From assembly GCA_963827515.1 (NCBI GenBank), contig CAWHBF010000006.1, positions 1 to 64,000 on the forward strand: a stretch of DNA of 64,000 nucleotides, in the 5' to 3' direction. Source of the stretch: JABFSA01 sp963827515 (lineage in GTDB: Bacteria; Acidobacteriota; Vicinamibacteria; Vicinamibacterales; UBA2999). Of the stretch, positions 46,666 through 54,112 are shown piece after piece (within the stretch, counting starts at the first letter, position 1; each line of letters opens with the position of its first letter). Under the pieces are notes generated by a model that searched no databases, was not told the DNA's origin, and saw only the letters and a program-made list of their open reading frames with translations. The translations under genes and the position numbers were made by a program.

Positions 46666-47637
46666 ATGAGTCGCACGCTAGTTGTCGTCGTCACCGCAGC
46701 GCTGGTGCTGGGACTGCACGCGCTGCCACGCGCACAGGGAGGCGGAAACGCGCGGCCCAATCCCGAACCGGTTGAAGTGGTTCAGCTCCGCCCGAATTTT
46801 TACATGATCGGCGGCGCCGGAGGGAACATCGCGGTTCAGACTGGCTCCAACGGCACCCTGGTGGTCGATACCGGCACGGCGGAGGCCGCCCCGCGTGCGC
46901 TTGCCGCGATCCAGGAAGCCATTACCGAACCCATCTCACTCATCATCAATACGAGCCCCGATCCCGAGCACGTCGGCGGGAACGCCGTGATGGCGAAAGC
47001 GGGGCGCCTTCTGTTCGAAGGTGTGCCTGGTGAGACGACCGCGATCTTTGCTCACGAGAAAGTGTTGCTACGGATGAGCGCGCCGCTCGGCGAGAAGTCG
47101 TTGTTTCCGGACGCCACCTGGCCGACCGACACGTTCGTTCAGGCACGCAAGGACCTCTTCTTCAACAAGGAGGGCGTGCAGATCATCACCGTGCCCGCTG
47201 GACACAGCGACGCCGCGAGCATCGTCTTCTTCCGCGCGTCGGACATTGTTGTGGCGGGCAAACTGCTGGACGCGACGCGATTCCCGATGATCGATCTTGC
47301 CCGGGGAGGCAGCATGCAGGGCGAGATCGAGGGGCTCAACCGCGTCATTGATCTTGCGCTTCGGCCCATACCCTTCGTCAATGAGGGTGGCGGCACCTAC
47401 GTCATTCCCGGCCGCGGCCGCGTCTACGACAAGGTTGACGTCGTCGAGTACAGGGACATGATGGTCGTCATTCGCGACGTCGTTGCCGACATGATCAAGC
47501 GCGGCATGACAGTCGAGCAAGTGAAAGCGGCCGCGCCGGCCAAAGCCTTTGAGACACAGTACGGCTCGAAGACGGGTCCGTGGACGACGGACGATTTCAT
47601 CGGCGCCGTGTATCAGAGCGTCAAGGCGGGGAAGTGA
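46666..47637 (+). CDS. Secreted MBL-fold protein with altered metal motif
   Basis: A 323-aa protein; GAGGGG precedes the ATG at 46666. Signal SRTLVVVVTAALVLGLHALP. MBL-fold blocks: FYMIGGAGGNIAVQTGSNG, LVVDTGTAEAAPRALAAI, IINTSPDPEHVGGNAVMAKA. The canonical HxHxDH is S97-x-D99-x-E101-H102. PAGHSDAASIVFF keeps the third-site His, but VIPGRGRVYD has Arg in place of the usual His. DATRFPMIDLARGGSMQGEI is shared with the copies at 24172 and 58126. Metal binding and hydrolase activity are therefore uncertain. The stop overlaps the next start (TGATG). Confidence 0.88.
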   Translation: MSRTLVVVVTAALVLGLHALPRAQGGGNARPNPEPVEVVQLRPNFYMIGGAGGNIAVQTGSNGTLVVDTGTAEAAPRALAAIQEAITEPISLIINTSPDPEHVGGNAVMAKAGRLLFEGVPGETTAIFAHEKVLLRMSAPLGEKSLFPDATWPTDTFVQARKDLFFNKEGVQIITVPAGHSDAASIVFFRASDIVVAGKLLDATRFPMIDLARGGSMQGEIEGLNRVIDLALRPIPFVNEGGGTYVIPGRGRVYDKVDVVEYRDMMVVIRDVVADMIKRGMTVEQVKAAAPAKAFETQYGSKTGPWTTDDFIGAVYQSVKAGK

Positions 47638-48408
47638 TGCGCAACGTCACTCGGTTGACGACGTTCGCCGCGCCAGGTACTGTTGGCTGGTCTGCTATGC
47701 GTGGAGATCAGCGCGCAGGGCCAGGGCCGAGGTTCCGCTGCGCCGCAGACGGCTCAGGCATCTGCCGCGTTCGACATCACCGGCTACTGGGTCGCCGTGA
47801 TTACGCAGGACTGGCGACTGCGGATGGTGATGCCGCCGAAGGGCGATTACATGGGCTTCCCGATGACGGTGGAGTCCAAGAAGGTGGCAGATGTGTGGGA
47901 TCCAGCGAAGGACGAGGCGGCCGGCGAACAGTGTAAGGGGTACGGAGCGGCAGGACTCATGCGATTGCCGACACGTCTCCACGTGACGTGGCAGGATGCC
48001 AACACCTTGCGTATGGATGCCGACTTCGGGACGCAGACGCGCGTGTTCCACTTCGGTGAATGGACGTCGCCCGGCGGAGCACCCACATGGCAGGGAGACT
48101 CCGTTGCGACGTGGTCACCGCGGCGCGTGCTCGCGGCGCCGAGCTCACCCAAGGCACGGGGACTGAAGGTCGTCACGACGAACATGCGTCCCGCGTACCT
48201 GCGCAGGAACGGGGTTCCGTACAGCGCCGGGGCGACGCTCACGGAGTATTTCGATGTGTTTCCCGAGCCGGACGGCGACATGATGATCGTGACGACCGTC
48301 GTGGAAGATCCGATCTACTTGTACAACCCGTTGATCGTGGCCTCTCATTTCAAGAAGGAGCCGAATGGGGCGAAGTGGGATCCGACGCCCTGCTCGGCAA
48401 AGTGGTGA
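47637..48408 (+). CDS. Secreted protein of family R, frame break in the signal peptide
   Basis: ATG at 47637 overlaps the MBL stop by one base. The signal is split: RNVTRLTTFAA in the first frame, then VLLAGLLCVEISAQGQGRGS in the next (break near 47672). The body shows all R blocks: AFDITGYWVAVITQDWRLRM, VMPPKGDYMGFPM, VWDPAKDEAAGEQCKGYGAA, LMRLPTRLHVTWQDANTLRM, RVFHFGEW, TLTEYFDVFPEPDGD, YLYNPLIVASHFKKEPNGAK, PTPCSAKW. About 256 aa. It is translationally coupled to the MBL gene, the same arrangement as at 59085. Confidence 0.85.
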
Positions 48409-48434
48409 CAGCGAGACTCGCTGGAGAAGTGACG

Positions 48435-49385
48435 ATGAAGACGACGATACGCACCACGTTGGTCGCAGTCCTGCTGCTCGCGGCGGCCGCCCCTGCTTTT
48501 GCGCAGGTCGATATCTCGGGAACCTGGGCGCAGCGTCCCTACACCGACTCGCTGGGTTACAACCCCGGGAACGGACCGACTCCTGTGGATTACACAGGAA
48601 TGCCCTTCAACGAGTCCGGCCTGGCGCGTGCGCTGGCCCTGTCATACGACACCCAGATAGCGAGCGACGATCGCCGGTGTGTGCTGTACACGGTCGCCTA
48701 CATGATGCAAGGACCGCAGGGGGTCAGAATCTGGGCGGAGAACGATCCACGCACTGGTGAGCCGATTTCGTGGAACTTCGGATTCGGTGGTGTGCTTTCG
48801 CCGCTGACAGTCTGGATGGACGGCCGGCCGCATCCTTCGAAGTACGCGCCGCACACGTCGTCTGGCTTCACCACGGGCAAGTGGGAGAACGACATCCTGA
48901 CGACGTATACGACGCATCTCGTTGCGGGCTCCATCCGCCGCAACGGCGCGCCGCACAGCGACGAGGCCACGCTCACCGTGCAGTGGATTCGTCACGGTGA
49001 CCTGCTGATCGTCAGCGGACGCTTCGACGATCCGATTTACCTGGACGGCCCCTATCACCTGGCGAGGGTCTACCAGCAGACCGGCGGTGCGCCTCCCCGC
49101 GCTTTCGGGGCACCGTGCTCGGGTGGATCGGAAGGTGTGGCGGAAGGGACCGTGCGTCACCATCTGCCCGGACAGAATCCGTTCGCCAACGAGCTCGTGG
49201 AGCGTTACAACCTGCCGATGAAGGCGGTACTCGGCGGACGCGAGTCGATGTACCCGGAGTATCGCAAGACGCTGAAGGACAGCTACGTTCCGCCAAATAA
49301 GTGCAACACGCCGAACCTGCGCGCGGGCATCGTGGCGTGCGGCGGCCCAGGCACTTATCCGACGCTGCCGCGGGAGCGACCGTGA
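48435..49385 (+). CDS. Secreted protein of recurring family S
   Basis: A 316-aa protein, GGAG 8 bases before the ATG at 48435. Signal KTTIRTTLVAVLLLAAAAPAFA. Family S blocks: VDISGTWAQRPYTDSLGYNP, RRCVLYTVAYMMQGPQGVRI, LTVWMDGRPHPSKYAPHTSS, GFTTGKWENDILTTYTTHLV, IRRNGAPHSDEATLTVQWIR, RFDDPIYLDGPYHLARVYQQ, VRHHLPGQNPFANELVERYN, SMYPEYRKTLKDSYVPP. The same domain forms the N-terminal half of the fusion at 24172. Here the order is MBL-R-S instead of S-MBL-R. The large TonB receptor follows 120 bases downstream. Confidence 0.85.
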   Translation: MKTTIRTTLVAVLLLAAAAPAFAQVDISGTWAQRPYTDSLGYNPGNGPTPVDYTGMPFNESGLARALALSYDTQIASDDRRCVLYTVAYMMQGPQGVRIWAENDPRTGEPISWNFGFGGVLSPLTVWMDGRPHPSKYAPHTSSGFTTGKWENDILTTYTTHLVAGSIRRNGAPHSDEATLTVQWIRHGDLLIVSGRFDDPIYLDGPYHLARVYQQTGGAPPRAFGAPCSGGSEGVAEGTVRHHLPGQNPFANELVERYNLPMKAVLGGRESMYPEYRKTLKDSYVPPNKCNTPNLRAGIVACGGPGTYPTLPRERP

Positions 49386-49448
49386 CGCAGGCGGGCTGAC
49401 CAGGTTTAGGCTCTTGACTTTTCCTTTGACATCTCCGGCACAGCAGAT

Positions 49449-49460
49449 GCCTAATTAGGC
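49449..49460. promoter_or_regulatory. Palindrome GCCTAATTAGGC upstream of TonB receptor, possible operator
   Basis: A perfect 12-base palindrome 45 bases before the receptor ATG. TTGACA lies at 49426-49431, but the 20-base gap to TAATTA (49452-49457) is longer than a normal sigma-70 spacer, so a standard promoter is not certain. A dimeric regulator or MerR-type promoter are possibilities. Confidence 0.35.
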
Positions 49461-49505
49461 CGCTTGTAGGACAAATACCCCTACCCCTTGGCCGAAGGAG
49501 GCGAA

Positions 49506-52500
49506 ATGAGACTGTTACGCCTGTCCGCCTTGTGCATCCTTCTTCTCATGATTGGTGCAAGTGCGTGGGCACAAGGCACCGCCCAGATCAGCGGGCTTGT
49601 TCGCGACGAAAGCGGCGCCGTGTTACCCGGCGTGACCGTGACCGTCACGCAGATCGACACCGGGTTTACCCGCACGGTCGTCACCAACGAGGACGGCGCG
49701 TACTCCATGCCGAACCTTGCCACCGGCCCCTATCGACTGGAAGCGCAGCTCCAGGGCTTCCGTACTTTTTCACGCACGGGCATCGTCCTTCAGGTCGGCG
49801 CCTCGCCGGTGCTCAGTGTCGAACTCGCGATCGGCGGTCTTGAAGAATCAGTCACGGTCGAAGCGGCGACGCCTCTCGTGGACGTGAGGAGCGCGGGCGT
49901 CTCCGAGGTGGTGGAGCAGGAACGCATCGTCGAGCTTCCGCTTCAGGGCCGGCAAGTCACCGACCTCATCGTGCTGGCCGGGGCGGCAGTGAACACGGGT
50001 CCTGTGACGAATACACGCGGCCGCTCTGATTCCGTCGCGATCTCGGTTGCGGGTGGCCTTCGCACCGGTGTGACCTACACGCTGGACGGCGCCCTGCACA
50101 ACGATGTGTATGACAACGGGAATCTCGCGTTTCCGTTCCCGGATGCGCTCCAGGAATTTCAGGTGGCCACCGGCGGGCTGTCCGCTGAAAGCGGGATGCA
50201 TTCCGGCGCATCGGTCAACGGCGTGACGAGGTCCGGCACGAACCGCTTCTCCGGCAGCGCGTTCGAATTTGCGCGCCACCACAAGTTCAACGCCACGAGT
50301 CCCTTCGCGGCGATCGGAGCCGACGGCGAGAGAGCCAGTGACGGTCTCGTGCGGAATCAGTTCGGAGGGACATTCGGGGGTCCGATCATCAGGGACAAGC
50401 TCTTTTTCTTCGGCGGTTTCCAGGGCACGTTGGCGGAACAGGCGTCAGCCGACAACATCGCGTGGGTGCCGACCGCGGCCATGCTGGCCGGCGACTTCAC
50501 CGAACGCACGTCGCCCGCCTGCAATGCCGGCCGCCAGATTGCGCTTCGCGCCCCGTTCGTGAACAACAGAGTCGATCCATCGCTGGTGAGCCCGATTTCG
50601 CAGACCATCTCCAAGTCCCTGCCCGTCCCGACCAATGGCTGCGGCGAGATTCGTTACACGGCGCCGATCAACAGCAACAACCCGCAGGGCGTCGCGAGGA
50701 TCGACTTCCAGCTCAGTCCGAACCAGACCATCTTCGGGCGGTACCTCGTCACCGCGGAGAACACCCCGTCGACCTTTGAAGAGAACGGCAACATCCTGAC
50801 GGTACAGGGCAGGTGGAATCGGAGAGCATACCGCGAGCACTCCACCGTGGTCGGCCATACGGCGGTGCTCAGTTCCAGCAAGGTCAACTCACTTCGCGTG
50901 ACGGTGACGCAGGGTGGCAACCATCTCAACGATCCGCCCGTCCAGTTCTTCGATCCCATGTCACTGGGAATCCCGGTGTACTCCTACGTGCCCGGCATGA
51001 TGGGGATGAACGTTACCGACGGCTTCGGGTTCGCCACGGGAGTGGCCGTGAAGGTGGTCATCAGCAAGTCTTCCTACCAGATTGACGACCAGTTCACGTT
51101 GGTCAGCGGGCAGCACCAGCTCGGCTTCGGAGTGACCTCGTCCAACTGGGCTGTGGAGAATTCGGACTATGCGAGTTCGAATGGAACGTTCAACTTCCTG
51201 GGCCGGACGACGGGTATGGGCCTTGCGGATTTCGTGGTGGGGCGCCTGGATCGCCTGGACCACGGCGCGCCCAGCACACTCGACATGACTCAGCGGTACC
51301 TCGGCGTGTTCGGCCAGGACTCATGGAAACTGTCGCAGCGCGTGACCCTGAACTTCGGGCTGCGCTGGGAACCGTACTTCGGGCAGAACATGCAGAACGG
51401 CGCGGTTTCGAATTTCTCAAACGAGAACTTCAGCAACGGCATCAGGACAGAGGTGTACAAGAACGCCCCCGTCGGCATGCTCTTTCCGGGTGACCCCGGC
51501 GTCAACACCAAGGGGATCAATACTCAATGGTGGAATCTCTCACCTCGCGCCGGGATTGCGTGGGATGTGGCCGGGGATGGACGCACCGCGGTTCGATCCT
51601 CGTATGCGATGAACTACGACCTTCCGACGGGCCAGTTCATGTACCGTCTCGCGACGGGCGCGCCCTTCAGCAGCCGTACCGCCGTAGAAAACACACTGCT
51701 CGAAGACCCCTACCGCGGGTTTCCCGGGGGGCAGATACACCCGATGCCGCAGCCGCCAACCGCGGACGCGCCGTTTACCCCCTACACGCAATTCGTGACG
51801 ATCGATCCGAACATCAATTCCACGCGCGTCCAGTCGTGGAACGTCACGGTTGAGCAGCAACTGGGGGCGTCGAACCTCGTCTCGGCGAGCTATCTGGGCA
51901 GCTACATCGACCGTATCTGGGGTCAGCTCCCGTTGAATCCGGCGGCGTTCATGGGACTGGGACCCTGCACGATCAACAACGTGGCGTATCCGGTCTGCAC
52001 GGCGTCCACCAATCTCAACCAGCGACGTGCGCTCTCGCTCGAGAACCCTGCGGCCGGACAGGGGCTTGGCGCCTTGAGCCGGATCGTCGCCGCGGGCGAG
52101 CAGGCCTATCGAGGCGTGCGGCTCTCGTTCCGGCACCGCGCCGCGGACGGGCTGAGCTTCGACTCCAACTACACCATCTCGAACTGCGAGGCCGACACCT
52201 ATTACAGCGGCGGCTTCTTCAACTACGATGACGGGTATCAGAAGCCGGGTGATCCCTCGTTCGATCGCGGCAACTGCGTGTCGAACCGGACCCACATCGG
52301 GAACGTCTCGGTCACGTATCAGACACCGCGCTTGGAGACTCCCGTCCTGGCCGTGCTGGCGTCGGATTGGCGGCTTTCGGGCGTCATGAACGCGCGTTCT
52401 GGCCAGTGGCTCTCGGTCGTCACGAATCGGGATATCGCCGGCACGGGTATTCTCGGCAGCACCACGACGGAGTGGATACAGCGCGCGAATAAGGTGAGCG

Positions 52501-52820
52501 ACGACGTGTACGGCGCGGACCCGGTCGCCAATTACCTGAATCGCGCCGCGTTTGCGTTTCCGCAACCCGGTGCGCTGGGCGATCTTCCCAAGAACAGCAT
52601 CGAAGGGCCCGCTTTCTGGAGCGTCGACATGGCACTCTCACGGCAGGTACCCCTCGGCGCAACGAGGACGGTGCAGCTTCGCTTCGAGGTGTTCAATCTC
52701 TTGAATACCTTCAACCTGGGTCTCCCGGAAACGGTGCTCGACACCGCCACCTTCGGTCGTATCACGACGATGACAGGAAGCCCACGGATCATGCAGTTCG
52801 GCATCAAGTTTGGGTTCTGA
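49506..52820 (+). CDS. Large TonB-dependent receptor with carboxypeptidase-regulatory-like domain
   Basis: An 1104-aa outer-membrane protein; AAGGAG 5 bases before the ATG at 49506. Signal LLRLSALCILLLMIGASAWA. Residues 25-105 are the carboxypeptidase-regulatory-like domain (AQISGLVRDESGAVLPGVTV, GAYSMPNLATGPYRLEAQLQ). A plug-like region follows (ESVTVEAATPLVDVRSAGVS, LPLQGRQVTDLIVLAG, TLDGALHNDVYDNGN), then a barrel with FGGPIIRDKLFFFGGFQGTL and FNLLNTFNLGLPETVLDTAT, ending KFGF. This is the acidobacterial SusC-like/OmpA-like type often tied to plant-derived polymers or aromatics. The ligand is unknown; the location suggests the compounds handled by the neighbouring secreted enzymes. Confidence 0.92.
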   Translation: MRLLRLSALCILLLMIGASAWAQGTAQISGLVRDESGAVLPGVTVTVTQIDTGFTRTVVTNEDGAYSMPNLATGPYRLEAQLQGFRTFSRTGIVLQVGASPVLSVELAIGGLEESVTVEAATPLVDVRSAGVSEVVEQERIVELPLQGRQVTDLIVLAGAAVNTGPVTNTRGRSDSVAISVAGGLRTGVTYTLDGALHNDVYDNGNLAFPFPDALQEFQVATGGLSAESGMHSGASVNGVTRSGTNRFSGSAFEFARHHKFNATSPFAAIGADGERASDGLVRNQFGGTFGGPIIRDKLFFFGGFQGTLAEQASADNIAWVPTAAMLAGDFTERTSPACNAGRQIALRAPFVNNRVDPSLVSPISQTISKSLPVPTNGCGEIRYTAPINSNNPQGVARIDFQLSPNQTIFGRYLVTAENTPSTFEENGNILTVQGRWNRRAYREHSTVVGHTAVLSSSKVNSLRVTVTQGGNHLNDPPVQFFDPMSLGIPVYSYVPGMMGMNVTDGFGFATGVAVKVVISKSSYQIDDQFTLVSGQHQLGFGVTSSNWAVENSDYASSNGTFNFLGRTTGMGLADFVVGRLDRLDHGAPSTLDMTQRYLGVFGQDSWKLSQRVTLNFGLRWEPYFGQNMQNGAVSNFSNENFSNGIRTEVYKNAPVGMLFPGDPGVNTKGINTQWWNLSPRAGIAWDVAGDGRTAVRSSYAMNYDLPTGQFMYRLATGAPFSSRTAVENTLLEDPYRGFPGGQIHPMPQPPTADAPFTPYTQFVTIDPNINSTRVQSWNVTVEQQLGASNLVSASYLGSYIDRIWGQLPLNPAAFMGLGPCTINNVAYPVCTASTNLNQRRALSLENPAAGQGLGALSRIVAAGEQAYRGVRLSFRHRAADGLSFDSNYTISNCEADTYYSGGFFNYDDGYQKPGDPSFDRGNCVSNRTHIGNVSVTYQTPRLETPVLAVLASDWRLSGVMNARSGQWLSVVTNRDIAGTGILGSTTTEWIQRANKVSDDVYGADPVANYLNRAAFAFPQPGALGDLPKNSIEGPAFWSVDMALSRQVPLGATRTVQLRFEVFNLLNTFNLGLPETVLDTATFGRITTMTGSPRIMQFGIKFGF

Positions 52821-52833
52821 TACGGGCACACAC

Positions 52834-53214
52834 ATGCGGCTCGCCGGGTTGGTCATCATCGTTGCCGGCTTGATGACCGGCTCGGCGTCCGGCCACCATG
52901 GCACCGCCGTCTCCTACGACAGCACGAAGGAGGTCACGATCTCGGGCAAGGTCACGGAATTCTGGTGGCGCAACCCGCATTCGGCGCTGTTCATCGACGT
53001 CACCGACGACAAGGGTGCGCTCGTCAACTGGTCGGTCGAGATGAGCAGCCCCGGCGTGCTGTTGCGAGCCGGCTGGACCCGCAAGACGTTCGTCGCCGGC
53101 GATGCAATTTCCATCGTCGTCCATCCTTCGCGGGCGGGCACACCGGTCGGCGTCTGCCTCAACCCGTGCACGGTCAGCGTCAATGGCACTGCCTTGTCGG
53201 TGCGCGAGCCATGA
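52834..53214 (+). CDS. Secreted HHG-motif protein, family Q (DUF6152-like)
   Basis: A 126-aa protein 13 bases after the TonB gene. Signal RLAGLVIIVAGLMTGSASGHHG. Core: EVTISGKVTEFWWRNPHSAL, VNWSVEMSSPGVLLRAGWTR, DAISIVVHPSRAGTPVGVCL. Two Cys in CLNPC may form a disulphide, not seen in the other Q copies. The stop overlaps the start of the following P gene (ATGA), so here the order is Q-P and not P-Q. Confidence 0.85.
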   Translation: MRLAGLVIIVAGLMTGSASGHHGTAVSYDSTKEVTISGKVTEFWWRNPHSALFIDVTDDKGALVNWSVEMSSPGVLLRAGWTRKTFVAGDAISIVVHPSRAGTPVGVCLNPCTVSVNGTALSVREP

Positions 53215-53990
53215 ACGAGGTCACATCCGTGAAGCATCTATCGGTCCGCGTGGCAGTGACGGTCGGACTGACGACGATGTTGTGGGCTCCCGTGGCGTCA
53301 GCTCAAACGCCGGATTTCTCGGGCGTTTGGCTCGTAGCTCCCGGTGGCGGCGGGCCGGGGGGGAAGGTCACCCAGTGGATGCGGCAGGATCCGCCGTTCA
53401 CGCCCGACGGGTTGGCCAGATTCAACGCGAACAAACCGGGCAAGGGCCCGCGCCAGGCGCCACCCGCGTTCGGAAACGACCCGCTCGGCGACGCGAACCC
53501 TCCTGGCCTGCTGCGCACGCTGATCTACCCCAGGCCAGTCCAGATCATTCAGCTCCCTGACCGCGTCGTCCAGCTGTTCGAGTACGGGCATTTCTGGCGA
53601 ACGATCTGGACCGACGGGCGCGCCGTTCCCGAGGATCAGGGGCCGTACTGGTATGGCTACTCCGTTGGCACGTGGGCCGGCGACACGCTGATGGTGCAGA
53701 CTGTCGGCCTCGACGCGCGCGCGTGGCTCGACGAGTGGGGGACGCCGTTCAGCGACGAAGCGAAGATCACCGAGCGGTGGCGCAAGGTGGATGCGAACAC
53801 CGTCCAGATGACCATCACCGTGGACGATCCGCGTACGTACGCGAAACCATGGACGAGCGACCCGCGGACGCTGCGGCTGCAGCCGAAGGGATCGCCCAAC
53901 GGCGAGATACTCGAAGTGATCTTCGCGCCGGTGGACGAGAAGGAATTCAACGAACGCGTCCGTAACCCGGCCGGCGGGCGCGGTAACTGA
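53211..53990 (+). CDS. Secreted protein of family P
   Basis: A 259-aa protein translationally coupled to the Q gene. Signal VRVAVTVGLTTMLWAPVASA. Family P blocks: DFSGVWLVAPGGGGPGG, LIYPRPVQIIQLPDRVVQLF, YGHFWRTIWTDGRAVPEDQG, YWYGYSVGTWAGDTLMVQTV, FSDEAKITERWRKVDANTVQ, ITVDDPRTYAKPWTSDPRT. The C-terminus differs from the other copies (no CQENNQ-like block). It is located between the two TonB receptors and is probably co-expressed with the first. Confidence 0.82.
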   Translation: MNEVTSVKHLSVRVAVTVGLTTMLWAPVASAQTPDFSGVWLVAPGGGGPGGKVTQWMRQDPPFTPDGLARFNANKPGKGPRQAPPAFGNDPLGDANPPGLLRTLIYPRPVQIIQLPDRVVQLFEYGHFWRTIWTDGRAVPEDQGPYWYGYSVGTWAGDTLMVQTVGLDARAWLDEWGTPFSDEAKITERWRKVDANTVQMTITVDDPRTYAKPWTSDPRTLRLQPKGSPNGEILEVIFAPVDEKEFNERVRNPAGGRGN

Positions 53991-54026
53991 CGAGTGAGCC
54001 CGCCGCGCGTCGCTCCGCTCACGCAC

Positions 54027-54046
54027 ATTAGTTCTTATTAGTTCTT
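54027..54046. promoter_or_regulatory. Adjacent direct repeat ATTAGTTCTT x2 upstream of second TonB receptor
   Basis: Two exact 10-base copies side by side, 66-86 bases before the receptor ATG, in a GC-rich gap. The period of 10 puts both copies on one DNA face, which suits a regulator site. No partner copy was seen elsewhere. Confidence 0.35.
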
Positions 54047-54112
54047 GCCCCGGTTGTCTCATCGCATGAGCAACGAATCGGTGAGGAATGAAAACTTGGT
54101 GGGAGGCTCGCT

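Noticed and set aside
49426..49457. Sigma-70 promoter TTGACA...TAATTA before the TonB receptor
   Set aside because: The spacer is 20 bases, too long for a normal promoter; kept only as a possible regulated site around the palindrome.
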